Shown: in pieces, positions 24,530 to 33,666 of the stretch
How the letters are laid out: the number at the start of each line of letters is the position of its first letter
How positions within the stretch are numbered: position 1 is the first letter of the stretch
Assembly (NCBI RefSeq): GCF_039522605.1
Contig: NZ_BAAADS010000016.1
Span: 62,001 to 126,000, forward strand
DNA from: Lentibacillus siamensis
Lineage (GTDB): Bacteria > Bacillota > Bacilli > Bacillales > Amphibacillaceae
DNA length: 64,000 nucleotides
Direction of reading: 5' to 3'
Notes under the pieces: model-generated
Databases searched by the model: none
The model's input: only the letters and a program-made list of their open reading frames with translations
Told to the model about the DNA's origin: nothing
Position numbers and translations under genes: made by a program

Positions 24530-25450
24530 TTACTCGACACCCGGTTCAATGACCAGGGATTTTTTTGTCGCGGATAACGTGGCAGGCACTCCGAATGGCA
24601 GTGAAAAATTCGGCATACAATGGCCAATCTTGAACCCGGACACAACCGGACCTTCATGATCAGCAAAATATTCATGGAAGACCTGCTGCAATGTCAGTGA
24701 CGGCTTTTCTTCCGGCGGATCACATTTGGCAAAATCACCGACAATGATTCCGGTCGCCTGCTCAAGTTTGCCGGCCAGCATGAGCTGATTCAGCATGCCA
24801 TCAATCCGGTATGGCGCTTCACCGATATCTTCCAGCAGCAAAATTTTCCCTGCTGTATCTATCTCGTACTGCGTGCCAAGTGTACTGACCAGGAGCGACA
24901 AGTTACCCCCGACAATTTCGCCCGTTACTTCGCCATCAGATATAACATGCAGTGGGGCTACAGACTCCGTATAGAAGAGGGATGAGGGTTCTTGGAGCTG
25001 ATGAAACAAACCGGCCGAGTATGCATCAAAGTCATCGTCCGCAATGTCCGAGACAGCCATCGGTCCGTGAAACGTCACAAGATTTGCCGCCTGCCTGATC
25101 GCCGTATGTAAATACGTAATATCACTGTATCCCCAAATAATTTTCGGGTTGTTCCGGATCAAATCATAATCAAGTGCACCGGCGAGTCGCCCTGTCCCAT
25201 ACCCGCCGCGGGCAAAAATAATCGCTTTGACCTGCGTATCAGCAATCATTGCATGAAAATCCGCCAGCCGCTCCGCATCGGTCCCGGCCAAATAGCCGTG
25301 TGTTTTTTCAAGATGCCTGCCCAGCCTGACACGCATTCCCATTTTTTCAAAAAAAGAGAGTGCCCGCTGCAGCCGCTCCGTATCGATAGGGCTTGCCGGT
25401 GCAACTATCCCGATCGTATCTCCCTTGTTAAGCCGTGGTGGCCTGATCAT
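24530..25450 (-). CDS. ykfA: Muramoyltetrapeptide LD-carboxypeptidase YkfA (S66)
   Basis: Removes the terminal D-Ala from murein tetrapeptides, the first step of cytosolic murein peptide breakdown. The S66 triad regions are present: serine in IIWGYSDITYLHTA, glutamate in LLEDIGEAPYRIDG, and histidine in GFKIGHCMPNFSLPFG. Other family blocks are GIVAPASP and FARGGYGTGRL. Length 306 is typical and no signal peptide is present. It is separated from dppE by 324 bases holding family A array A4 and a hairpin, the only long gap inside the operon. Confidence 0.93.
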   Translation of the reverse strand: MIRPPRLNKGDTIGIVAPASPIDTERLQRALSFFEKMGMRVRLGRHLEKTHGYLAGTDAERLADFHAMIADTQVKAIIFARGGYGTGRLAGALDYDLIRNNPKIIWGYSDITYLHTAIRQAANLVTFHGPMAVSDIADDDFDAYSAGLFHQLQEPSSLFYTESVAPLHVISDGEVTGEIVGGNLSLLVSTLGTQYEIDTAGKILLLEDIGEAPYRIDGMLNQLMLAGKLEQATGIIVGDFAKCDPPEEKPSLTLQQVFHEYFADHEGPVVSGFKIGHCMPNFSLPFGVPATLSATKKSLVIEPGVE

Positions 25451-25512
25451 AATTTCCCCTCTTTCTGCTTATTTCTGTTGAAAATGCTCATATGAGCTGT
25501 TATGTATGGATG

Positions 25513-25551
25513 AAGAAGGAGCGTTCAGATTGCTCCTTCTTTCCTTTTTTT
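25513..25551 (+). terminator. Hairpin inside the dpp-ykf operon
   Basis: AAGAAGGAGC and GCTCCTTCTT form a ten-base stem around GTTCAGATT. The T-run is on the plus strand, against the operon, so in the operon transcript it is probably a processing or stabilising hairpin rather than a stop. Confidence 0.55.
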
Positions 25552-25626
25552 ACTGATAGTCGTCCTTATCCATTTGCTGCTTACATCGAACGGCTTCAGG
25601 TCCGGATATCAACCAGGAATGGCTGA

Positions 25627-25757
25627 GTATCGACCGCTCGTGGTGGAACATCAACCGCTAAAGCATGAACATCAACCGCAAATGCGAAATTTCAACCGCT
25701 ACGGCATGAACATCAACCGCACGGGGATGAACTTCAACCGTTGCACGGAAAATATGG
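25627..25757 (-). repeat. Family A array, copy A4 (6 units, reverse orientation)
   Basis: CAACCGC cores at 25652, 25673, 25693, 25714 and 25734, plus CGACCGC at 25631, spaced 20-21 bp. This is the only family A array with its core on the reverse strand, and it is inside an operon, between dppE and ykfA. Confidence 0.85.
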
Positions 25758-25774
25758 ACCTGCGAATAGGAAAA

Positions 25775-27409
25775 CTACTTCTTATCTGCCCACTTCAGTT
25801 CAAGATAGCCGACCGGGTGGCGGACGATGCCTGTTACGTCGTCTTTATAAATAAACACCTGATTATAGTAATGAATCGGGAAGATCGGCATTTCTTCGGC
25901 AAGCAGTTTTTCTGCTTCATACATCAGTTCCCAGCGTTTTTCCTCGTTTGTTTCTTTTTTCGCCTGTGCTATCAGTTTGTCATATTCCTTATTGGACCAC
26001 CCTGTACGATTCATGCTCTGTCCTGTCGTAAAGCTTTCCAGAAAGTTAATCGGGTCAGCATAGTCAAACAGGAATGAGCTTCGGGACAGCTGATGCTTGA
26101 GGTTTTTCTGTGCTTCCAGGAACACGTTCCATTCGGTATTTTCCAATGTGACGTTGACACCAAGGTTTTCACTGAACATGTCCTGCATCGCCACGGCAAT
26201 CGCCTTGTGCCCTTCACTCGTATTGTATGAAAGCGTCACTTTCGGAAGTTTGTCATAACCTTCTTCCTTCATCCCCTGTTCCAGCAGTTTTTTCGCCTTT
26301 TCAGGGTTAAATTTAACAAGATCGCCGTTCACTTCCCGGAAGTCTTTTCCACTTGGCCCTTCAAATCCTGGTGATACGAAAGCTTTTGCGGCTTCCTCTT
26401 TATTTTTGGTTACATAGTTTACGATATTTTCCTGATTGATTGCCAGTGCGAATGCCTTTCTGATTTTTTTATTCTGGAATGGTTCTTTGTTTACGTTAAA
26501 GCGGTAAAAATATAATCCCGCCTGTTTTTCGATTACGACATTATCACCGTCAATCAGCTGTTCTGCCATATCAGATGGAATATTGGTCATGTCCAGTTCA
26601 TCACTTTTGAACATTTGATATTCGGTATTCGGATTGTTGACCATTGCCCAGTGTACTTTATCAAGCTTTACTGTTTCCTTATCCCAGTACTGATCGTTCT
26701 TAACCATTACCATTTCTTTTTCATGCGCCCACTTTTTCAATTTGAACGGTCCGTTTGCCACGAACGAATCAGCTTCGGTATACCAATCCGGATTCTCTTT
26801 AGCCACTTTGGCATTTACTGGGAAAAATGCCGGATTTGTGACAACATGCAGGAAGAAGTTCGTCGGTGCCGTCAGTGTGACTTTCAATGTTTTATCATCA
26901 ACGGCTTTTACCATGACATCTTCGGCTGAGCCCTCGCCAGTGTTATACGCCTCGCCGCCTTTGATAAAATATCCGAGAAACGCGGCAGGTGAACCAGTTT
27001 TCGGATTCAGCAGCTGTTTCCATGCATAGACAAAGTCCTGTGCCCTTACAGGATCACCATTTGACCAGTTGGCATCTTCACGAAGGTGGAACGTGTATAC
27101 TTTCCCATTGTCCGAAACCTCCCAGTCTTCAGCCATGGCCGGATGCGGCTTGTCGTCTTTTCCCAGCCGGGTTAATCCTTCCATCAGGTTGTTCAGAACA
27201 TTCCAGGAGACAGAGTCAAATCCGACTGGCGGGTTCAGGGATGTCGGTTCCTCCCCGTTGTTCATGTATAAAACTTTTTCACCACTGCTGTCAGATGAGT
27301 CCTTACTGCTTTCGCCGCCATCATCCCCATTGCCGCCGCTGCCGGTCGTACATGCAGACAACGCAGCAATTGTCAGTACAAGAATAAATAATAAAAATCC
27401 TTTCTTCAT
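25775..27409 (-). CDS. dppE: Peptide-binding lipoprotein DppE
   Basis: Extracellular solute-binding protein (family 5, SBP_bac_5) that delivers peptides to DppBC. A lipoprotein signal MKKGFLLFILVLTIAALSAC is followed by a Gly/Ser/Asp-rich linker; the mature protein would be anchored through Cys20. Family blocks include NLMEGLTRLG, YTFHLREDANWSNGDPV, AQDFVYAWKQLLNP and LFDYADPINFLESF. Length 544 is standard. It is the fifth gene of the operon. In B. subtilis DppE has been linked to uptake of murein peptides and haem precursor dipeptides. Confidence 0.93.
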   Translation of the reverse strand: MKKGFLLFILVLTIAALSACTTGSGGNGDDGGESSKDSSDSSGEKVLYMNNGEEPTSLNPPVGFDSVSWNVLNNLMEGLTRLGKDDKPHPAMAEDWEVSDNGKVYTFHLREDANWSNGDPVRAQDFVYAWKQLLNPKTGSPAAFLGYFIKGGEAYNTGEGSAEDVMVKAVDDKTLKVTLTAPTNFFLHVVTNPAFFPVNAKVAKENPDWYTEADSFVANGPFKLKKWAHEKEMVMVKNDQYWDKETVKLDKVHWAMVNNPNTEYQMFKSDELDMTNIPSDMAEQLIDGDNVVIEKQAGLYFYRFNVNKEPFQNKKIRKAFALAINQENIVNYVTKNKEEAAKAFVSPGFEGPSGKDFREVNGDLVKFNPEKAKKLLEQGMKEEGYDKLPKVTLSYNTSEGHKAIAVAMQDMFSENLGVNVTLENTEWNVFLEAQKNLKHQLSRSSFLFDYADPINFLESFTTGQSMNRTGWSNKEYDKLIAQAKKETNEEKRWELMYEAEKLLAEEMPIFPIHYYNQVFIYKDDVTGIVRHPVGYLELKWADKK

Positions 27410-27431
27410 ACCAATTTGCCCCTTTCCAAGA

Positions 27432-28436
27432 TTATTTTACGGCTGTTTCAGCCAAAAGCTGTTTAGCCCGTTCATCCTGAAGCCAGCAGTTCACTTTGTG
27501 TGAATCACTCAGCTCCGTCATCGCGGGGTAAACTTTATCACACACCTCCATTGCAAATGGACATCGCGCTGTAAACGGACATCCCTGTGGAGGTGAGAAT
27601 AAATCCGGTGGTGTCCCATCGATCGGGGTCAGTTTATCCTCCTGCAAATCGAGTCTTGGGACAGATTTCAAAAGCCCTTTTGTATACGGATGTTCCGGGT
27701 TGTAAAAAATCTCCCGCCGTGTACCGGTTTCAATCACTTTTCCCGCATACATAACAGCAATCCGGTCGGCTATTTTCGCAACAACACCAAGGTCATGTGT
27801 GATTAGAATGATAGAGACGCCGGTTTGCCGCTGAATTTTATCAAACAGTTCAAGAATCTGTGCCTGAATCGTCACATCAAGCGCAGTTGTTGGTTCATCA
27901 GCAATCAGGAGTTCCGGCTCGCATATCAAAGCAATCGCGATAACAATCCGCTGACGCATTCCGCCACTGAACTGGTGCGGGTATTGCTTGAGCCGCTCCC
28001 GTGGATTGGGGATCCCTACCAGATCCATCATCTCAAGTGCCTTTTTCCGTGCGTCTTTGCGTGATACATGATGGTGCTGCCGCAGCCCTTCAACAAGCTG
28101 CGATTCGATTGTGATCGTCGGATTCAATGCGGTCATCGGATCCTGAAAAATCATCGAAATATCAACACCGCGCTTGGCCCGCATTTCTTTTTCCGGAATC
28201 TTTGTCAAATCCTCGCCGTTAAAATGAATCGTCCCATTGGAAATTTTACCGGGCGGGTCGGGAATCAGCCGCATAATCGCGTTCGATGTAACGCTTTTGC
28301 CGCAGCCGGACTCACCGACAATCGCCAGTGTTTCCCCTTTGTTTAAATGAAAATTCACCCCCCTGACAGCTTTAACGGTCCCGCCGTATGTAGTGAATGT
28401 CACGTGTAGATCGTTTACTTCCAAAATTTTTTCCAT
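27432..28436 (-). CDS. dppD: Dipeptide ABC transporter ATPase DppD
   Basis: OppD-type ATP-binding subunit. Walker A GESGCGKSVTSNA, signature FSGGMRQRIVIAIAL, Walker B ELLIADEPTTALDVT and the C-terminal cysteine cluster CPFTARCPFAMEVC are intact; residues 326-334 form a short charged tail. It partners with YkfD, encoded at the end of the operon, and with the permeases DppB and DppC. Confidence 0.93.
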   Translation of the reverse strand: MEKILEVNDLHVTFTTYGGTVKAVRGVNFHLNKGETLAIVGESGCGKSVTSNAIMRLIPDPPGKISNGTIHFNGEDLTKIPEKEMRAKRGVDISMIFQDPMTALNPTITIESQLVEGLRQHHHVSRKDARKKALEMMDLVGIPNPRERLKQYPHQFSGGMRQRIVIAIALICEPELLIADEPTTALDVTIQAQILELFDKIQRQTGVSIILITHDLGVVAKIADRIAVMYAGKVIETGTRREIFYNPEHPYTKGLLKSVPRLDLQEDKLTPIDGTPPDLFSPPQGCPFTARCPFAMEVCDKVYPAMTELSDSHKVNCWLQDERAKQLLAETAVK

Positions 28437-28444
28437 GTTGTCAC

Positions 28445-29401
28445 CTACTTCCTCAGCTTCGGATCGAGTGCATCCTGAAGCCCGTCACCTAATACGTTAA
28501 ATGCAAACATCGTAAATGAAATGAAGAACGCCGGGAAAAATAATGTCCACCAGTTTCCGGATAAAATGGCGCCGAGTGCATCGTTGGCCATTACGCCCCA
28601 GCTGGCATATGGTGATTGAATTCCCAGACCCAGAAAGCTGAGGAATGCTTCCGCAAAGATGGCTGATGGCACTGTCAGCGTCATTTGCACGATGATCGGA
28701 CCCATTGTGTTCGGTAGCAGGTTTTTCCGGATAATCCGCCATGTTTTCGTGCCAAACGATTTCGATGCAAGCACAAATTCAAAGTTTTTAATTTGCAGCA
28801 CCTGCCCTCGTACAATCCGGGCCATCCCGACCCAGCCGGTTACTGTCAGTGCAATTATAATCGTGGTAAGACTCGGTCCCATCACAACCAGCAGCATAAT
28901 AACGACCAGCAGATATGGAAGTCCGTAAAGAATTTCGATAATCCGCATCATCACATCATCCGTGCGGCCGCCTTTATAACCGGAAACCCCGCCATAAACA
29001 ACACCGACAAAAAAATCAATCAATGCCGCCATCAGACCGACAAACAGGGAAATCCGTGCACCATACCATGTCCTTGTAAACACATCGCGTCCCAATGAAT
29101 CGGTTCCAAACCAGTGTGTACCATTTGGCGGCTGAAACTGATTCGGTAAATTTTGTTCTTTCACCGAAAATGGTGAGACCATTGGACCGATGACTGCCAT
29201 AATCGCAAGCAGAATCAGAAATACCAGTCCCGCCATGGCAATTTTATTTTTCCGGAGCCGCTTCCACGCATCCTGCCAGTAAGAAAGCGATGGCCGTGCA
29301 ACAGTTTCAGCTGCGCCCCGTTCTTTTTCCTTCCACTTGAATAAATCATCCGGCACATTATCGGGAGAATACGAGCTTGCTGTTTCATCTGATAGTTTCA
29401 T
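28445..29401 (-). CDS. dppC: Dipeptide ABC transporter permease DppC
   Basis: Membrane subunit with about six helices. The N-terminal cytosolic lead of about 45 residues and the first helix (MAGLVFLILLAIMAVIGPM) are as in OppC/DppC. The ABC-coupling loop reads GWVGMARIVRGQVLQIKNFEFV followed by the EAA-like segment. HWFGTDSLGRDVFTRTWYGARIS is the OppC family signature. Length 318. It sits eight bases ahead of dppD. Confidence 0.93.
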   Translation of the reverse strand: MKLSDETASSYSPDNVPDDLFKWKEKERGAAETVARPSLSYWQDAWKRLRKNKIAMAGLVFLILLAIMAVIGPMVSPFSVKEQNLPNQFQPPNGTHWFGTDSLGRDVFTRTWYGARISLFVGLMAALIDFFVGVVYGGVSGYKGGRTDDVMMRIIEILYGLPYLLVVIMLLVVMGPSLTTIIIALTVTGWVGMARIVRGQVLQIKNFEFVLASKSFGTKTWRIIRKNLLPNTMGPIIVQMTLTVPSAIFAEAFLSFLGLGIQSPYASWGVMANDALGAILSGNWWTLFFPAFFISFTMFAFNVLGDGLQDALDPKLRK

Positions 29402-29404
29402 AGA

Positions 29405-30346
29405 TTATTTGCCTCCCTTTTTGTGCAGTTTAATCCGCGGATCGAGTATTCCATACACGATATCAACCAAAAACAGGGAAAAAATCAAAAATGCGCTGTA
29501 GAAAACGGTTGTCCCCATGATAACCGGGTAATCCCGCTGATTAATGCTTTCGATAAAATATTTTCCCATGCCGGGAATGGCAAAGATTTTTTCTATCACA
29601 AATGATCCGGTCAAAATACCGGCCAGCAATGTTCCCATGATGGTAACAACCGGCATGAGTGCATTCCGCAATGCGTGCTTAATGACAATTTTCCAGGGAA
29701 AGATTCCTTTCGCTTTTGCCATCTTTATGTAATCCTGTGTGAGGACTTCCAGCATTGTGGACCTCGTCAGCCGTGCAATAATCGCCATTGGACCTGTGGC
29801 AAGGGCGATGACCGGCAAAATCATATGCACCGGGCTTGACCAGGTAGCTGCCGGGAGAATCTCCCAGTCAACCGCCATTTTCTGAATCAGTAATGTTGCC
29901 AGCACAAAGTTCGGAATGGAAATCCCCAGCACAGCAACACTCATGGCAAAGTAGTCAATGAACCCGTTATGCCTGAGCGCAGCCATGATCCCGAGAATAA
30001 TCCCGGAAATGACAGCAACCAGGATTGTAATCATTCCCAGTTCAAATGAGACCGGAAATCCCCGGCTCAGCAACTCGTTCACGGTAGCGTCCGGCTGTTT
30101 GATGGATGGTCCGAAATCCAGTGTCACAACTGATTTTAAATAGAGAAAATATTGAATGGACAACGGCTCATCAAGATTGTAATGCTCTTTCAGGTTTTGC
30201 TGGACGGCCTCGGTTGTGCTCCGTTCTTCATTTAATGGTGAACCGGGTATGGTGACCATCAGAATAAATGTGAGCGAAACAATAATCCATAATGTGACCG
30301 CCATAATGGCAAACCTTTTTAGTATGTATCGCAGCATCTGTCCCAC
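29405..30346 (-). CDS. dppB: Dipeptide ABC transporter permease DppB
   Basis: OppB/DppB-type permease, 313 residues with about six membrane helices. Family landmarks: MLRYILKRFAIMAVTLWIIVS at the start, HYNLDEPLSIQYFLYL, and the coupling loop ARLTRSTMLEVLTQDYIKMA with AKAKGI. It pairs with DppC to form the channel. Start codon ATG is three bases after the dppA stop, indicating coupling. Confidence 0.93.
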   Translation of the reverse strand: MGQMLRYILKRFAIMAVTLWIIVSLTFILMVTIPGSPLNEERSTTEAVQQNLKEHYNLDEPLSIQYFLYLKSVVTLDFGPSIKQPDATVNELLSRGFPVSFELGMITILVAVISGIILGIMAALRHNGFIDYFAMSVAVLGISIPNFVLATLLIQKMAVDWEILPAATWSSPVHMILPVIALATGPMAIIARLTRSTMLEVLTQDYIKMAKAKGIFPWKIVIKHALRNALMPVVTIMGTLLAGILTGSFVIEKIFAIPGMGKYFIESINQRDYPVIMGTTVFYSAFLIFSLFLVDIVYGILDPRIKLHKKGGK

Positions 30347-30348
30347 TC

Positions 30349-31173
30349 CTATGAAAAAGTTGTGCGCATAGCGAGCTCGGTCATCACAAGCATTGCCTGG
30401 TACGCTTCGAGAATATCTTTCGCCTCAAATTGGACGATTGTCGTTCCGTCGATAAGTATGGTTCCAGGCATCAGATTTGCCCACTCAGCCTGTCCATGAT
30501 TATTAAACTCGATTTTGAGTATTGGATTTTTTGGCGGAATCAGTGGTTTTACCTGATCACGGTTTTCCAGTGCCCGGCTGACTTTCGCCGTCAGCAGTTC
30601 ACCGGATTTTTTCGGTGTCATACTCTTAACAGCTGATCTGGATATTGTTTCTTTGACAGCAGCTGTTGTAACGTTTGGAATGAATGCCTCCGCTTCTTTA
30701 GCTGCCTGATCATCACCCGCAACCATCAATACCGGCACACCAAAATGACCGGCGACATAAGCATTAAAGCCAAGCTCACCAATCGGCTTGTCATTGATAT
30801 AAAAATTTCGCACCGCGTGGATCATCGCATGTGACATTACCCCAAAATGACCTGCTTGTGCATGATACCCGACAAACATTGCCCCGGCATAGGTATGATC
30901 AATTCCCTGCATCATCGAAAGCGGTTTCACTTCTCCGGTTATTAAAGCTGCATCCGGATGCAGCTGATCAATCAGGATATTATTCATTTTTGAATGGCTG
31001 TCATTGATTAAAACATCGGTACACCCCGATTTAAATGCTGCATCAGCCACATAGTTGGTTTCATCCGTCATGATTCTGCGTGCCCGTTCATAGTTATGTT
31101 CGCTTGAATCCACATATGTATAATCAGGCAGACCGGTTATTCCTTCCATATCGACAGAAATATATAACTTCAT
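30349..31173 (-). CDS. dppA: D-aminopeptidase DppA (M55)
   Basis: Zinc D-aminopeptidase that releases N-terminal D-amino acids such as D-Ala from small peptides; in B. subtilis it is a self-compartmentalising decamer. The metal-binding Asp/Glu motif is at the very start (KLYISVDMEGITG), with later His residues in INDSHSKMNNI and FVGYHAQAG, and MSHAMIHAVRN. Length 274 is standard. It is the first gene of the operon, and the ribosome-binding site GAGGGGGGAG is strong. A sigma-A promoter is at 31211-31238. Confidence 0.94.
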   Translation of the reverse strand: MKLYISVDMEGITGLPDYTYVDSSEHNYERARRIMTDETNYVADAAFKSGCTDVLINDSHSKMNNILIDQLHPDAALITGEVKPLSMMQGIDHTYAGAMFVGYHAQAGHFGVMSHAMIHAVRNFYINDKPIGELGFNAYVAGHFGVPVLMVAGDDQAAKEAEAFIPNVTTAAVKETISRSAVKSMTPKKSGELLTAKVSRALENRDQVKPLIPPKNPILKIEFNNHGQAEWANLMPGTILIDGTTIVQFEAKDILEAYQAMLVMTELAMRTTFS

Positions 31174-31210
31174 ACAACTCCCCCCTCATTCATTTTGTAA
31201 TTTTCTTTCA

Positions 31211-31238
31211 ATTCTACCATATTATCTATGAAATTCAA
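31211..31238 (-). promoter_or_regulatory. Sigma-A-type promoter of the dpp-ykf operon
   Basis: Reverse strand TTGAAT (31233-31238) and TAGAAT (31211-31216), 16 bases apart. In B. subtilis this operon is repressed by AbrB and CodY; no operator could be assigned here. Confidence 0.5.
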
Positions 31239-31265
31239 TGATAAATTTGAACTGTTTCCGTACAT

Positions 31266-31313
31266 AAAAAACTCTGGCATTCACTTTCTTTTTTAGTGAA
31301 TGCCAGAGTTTTT
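31266..31313. terminator. Strong bidirectional terminator
   Basis: AAAAAACTCTGGCATTCACT and its complement AGTGAATGCCAGAGTTTTTT pair around a T-rich loop, separating murA from the dpp operon. Confidence 0.9.
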
Positions 31314-31333
31314 TAAATCATTTCATTTTTGAC

Positions 31334-31400
31334 ATTAGAAAACTTGGTTGTCACCAAGCCTTTAGGTGACAGCCATAGTTGCACTTATGCAGTAAGAAAG
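31334..31400 (+). repeat. Dispersed palindromic element P, copy 4
   Basis: The most regular copy: AGAAAACTTGGTT, GTCACC-AAGCCTTTA-GGTGAC, AGCCATAGTTGCACTTATG, CAGTAAGAAAGG. AACT and AGTT extend the stem on the outside. Confidence 0.85.
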
Positions 31401-31422
31401 GATTTTATACTTTCATAACTGC

Positions 31423-31461
31423 TTAAAAAAGCAGATGCCTGATTCACACCTGCCTTTTTAT
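31423..31461 (-). terminator. Rho-independent terminator of murA
   Basis: Reverse strand: AAAAAGGCAGGTG and CATCTGCTTTTTT pair imperfectly, ending in six T residues, about 20 bases after the murA stop. Confidence 0.65.
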
Positions 31462-31482
31462 ATAAGATATAACTTCAATTGT

Positions 31483-32799
31483 TCAGTTCAATTCAGCGTG
31501 TAATCCGTCCGATTGAACATTCAGCTTTACTGGATCGCCTTCTTCATTTACTCGCTCAATGTCTGCACCCAGGGCAGCTAGCTTGCCTGCAAATTCAACA
31601 TAGCCGCGGTCCAGGTGTTTTAATTCCGTAACCCGGGTAAATCCGTCTGCACGGAGGCCGGCTAAAATAAGTGCTGCTGCTGCGCGCAAATCCGTTGCAG
31701 CCACTTCTGCACCTTGTAATTCGCAAGGACCTTCAATAATGACACTGCGGCCCTCAATTTTCATCTTGGCGTTCATACGCCGAAATTCCTCGACATGCAT
31801 AAACCGGTTTTCGAATACTGTCTCGGTAATAACGCTCGTGCCGTATGCACAAAGCATCAGTGCCATCATCTGTGACTGCATATCGGTCGGAAATCCGGGA
31901 TGTGGCAGTGTTTTGATATCAGTTGGTTTCAAAATGTCCGGTCCAAGAACCCGAATACCATTATTTTCTTCCAGTATGGTTACGTCCATTTCCTGGAGTT
32001 TTGAAATGACGGAGCGCAGATGCTCACTTACGGCATTTTCAATTAAAATATTTCCACCTGTTATAGCAGCAGCGACCATAAAGGTTCCTGCTTCCACACG
32101 GTCCGGAATAATTGCATGTTCCGTGCCATGAAGTTCCTCAACGCCTTCAATTCGGATTGTCTCCGTGCCTGCACCAACAACCTTTCCGCCCATTTTATTA
32201 ATAAAGTTTGCCAGGTCGACTATTTCAGGTTCTTTTGCACAGTTTTCAATAATGGTTTTTCCTTCAGCAAGTGCAGCGGCCATCATAATATTTTCCGTAG
32301 CCCCGACACTCGGCATATCCAGATAGACTTTTGCACCCTTCAAGCGTCCATTTGATTCCACCTCAACAAAGCCATTGCCAACATGCACGTGTGCGCCCAT
32401 TGCTTCAAAGCCTTTTAAATGCAAATCAATTGGACGTGACCCGATTGCACATCCGCCAGGCATCGCCACTTTCGCATGTCCATAGCGGGCCAATAACGGT
32501 CCCAGAACAAGCACAGAAGCACGCATTTTCCTTACATATTCAAACGGTGCCTCCGTTGTCAATGGATTGGATGCATCAACATGCACCGTATTATTTTCAA
32601 AATGTACATTCGCATTCATATTACGCAAAACTTCATTGATGGTATACACATCAGCCAGGACCGGAACGTCATGAATAGCACTGTTTCCTTTGCTTGCTAG
32701 GATGCTGGCAGTGATAACAGGTAAAACTGCATTTTTTGCACCTTCCACCTTTACATTACCATTAAGTTGATTCCCGCCTCTTACGATGATTTTCTCCAT
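31483..32799 (-). CDS. murA: UDP-N-acetylglucosamine 1-carboxyvinyltransferase MurA (MurAA)
   Basis: First committed enzyme of peptidoglycan synthesis, adding enolpyruvate to UDP-GlcNAc; the target of fosfomycin. The catalytic cysteine is Cys117 in MPGGCAIGSRPIDLHLKGFE. Other family blocks: GAKNAVLPVITASIL, MRASVLVLGPLLARYG, and GYVEFAGKLAALGADI. Length 438 compares with 436 in B. subtilis MurAA. Location next to ywmB fits murAA; a second paralogue, murZ, is at 61202. It follows ywmB by about 34 bases and may be cotranscribed with it. Confidence 0.96.
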   Translation of the reverse strand: MEKIIVRGGNQLNGNVKVEGAKNAVLPVITASILASKGNSAIHDVPVLADVYTINEVLRNMNANVHFENNTVHVDASNPLTTEAPFEYVRKMRASVLVLGPLLARYGHAKVAMPGGCAIGSRPIDLHLKGFEAMGAHVHVGNGFVEVESNGRLKGAKVYLDMPSVGATENIMMAAALAEGKTIIENCAKEPEIVDLANFINKMGGKVVGAGTETIRIEGVEELHGTEHAIIPDRVEAGTFMVAAAITGGNILIENAVSEHLRSVISKLQEMDVTILEENNGIRVLGPDILKPTDIKTLPHPGFPTDMQSQMMALMLCAYGTSVITETVFENRFMHVEEFRRMNAKMKIEGRSVIIEGPCELQGAEVAATDLRAAAALILAGLRADGFTRVTELKHLDRGYVEFAGKLAALGADIERVNEEGDPVKLNVQSDGLHAELN

Positions 32800-32833
32800 A
32801 TTTTAATTCTCCTTATGTTACATTTTCACTATA

Positions 32834-33556
32834 TTAATATTCATTAATCAGGATAGGTGTGCCAATTGTAAGTTCTGTATTCCCGTTTTCACCTTTATTC
32901 ACCGCCATTTGGAAATTCAACGGCCGATCTCCAACGTCAATCTTTTGATTCCATAGTGGTGTATACCCGTAAAATATTTTTTTAACCGTGGAATTTTTTA
33001 CGGTATCATCCTGTTTCTTCACATGTTTCAAATTCAACGTCCGCTTCAGATTATTAAAAACATAAACACCATTCATTTTATCATTAAATGATGTTTCAAT
33101 ACAAGCAAATTTTGTCGGATTACCGGTGAAATAATCGTTTTTAATCGAATTGATGCGATTAACGTATTTTTCCCGTACAGACTTGTTCCAGACATCACCC
33201 TTAACAACTGCAATGAACTGTACATTGTATGTCGTATCCTTAGGAAAAATAACATTATAATATTCGGAAATACCATTCGTTTTTTGCACGTGTCTAACTG
33301 AATATTTTATAGTGTTCGCATCCTCTTCTCCAGAGACTAAATAACTATTTTTCGCCCGGAATCTGTCCAATATTTTTTCAGCATGTGCATACTCAATTGT
33401 TTCTTTCAATGTAACCTGCCACTGATCCACTTCCAGGTTACTATCAGCTATCACCTCTGCCAAATCTGTCATTGGATCAGACTGTACAGACACAGCAACA
33501 GCATTGTTTGCGGCTAGTAATAAAATTAAGGTTATCAGTACAATTTTTTTCATCAT
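32834..33556 (-). CDS. ywmB: YwmB family protein (TATA-box-binding-like fold), secreted
   Basis: A 240-residue protein with a signal peptide (KKIVLITLILLLAANNAVAVS). YwmB proteins have a fold resembling TATA-binding protein, and their role, probably in the envelope or sporulation, is not known. Identification rests mainly on length, signal peptide and the conserved place between ywzB and murAA. GAGGGGGA precedes two adjacent ATG codons; the first is used here. The end reads LTIGTPILINEY. Confidence 0.8.
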   Translation of the reverse strand: MMKKIVLITLILLLAANNAVAVSVQSDPMTDLAEVIADSNLEVDQWQVTLKETIEYAHAEKILDRFRAKNSYLVSGEEDANTIKYSVRHVQKTNGISEYYNVIFPKDTTYNVQFIAVVKGDVWNKSVREKYVNRINSIKNDYFTGNPTKFACIETSFNDKMNGVYVFNNLKRTLNLKHVKKQDDTVKNSTVKKIFYGYTPLWNQKIDVGDRPLNFQMAVNKGENGNTELTIGTPILINEY

Positions 33557-33666
33557 TAAAAATCCCCCTCGAAATCATACAATCAGTATGAACGGGGGGA
33601 CTGGTAAACATACTATATTAAACTGTCAATCTATCGACATTATTTGTGATGGATGATCAGCTGACA

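Noticed and set aside
23363..31400. Element P as a riboswitch
   Set aside because: Copies occur downstream of genes or between operon genes, in both orientations, not in a consistent leader position.
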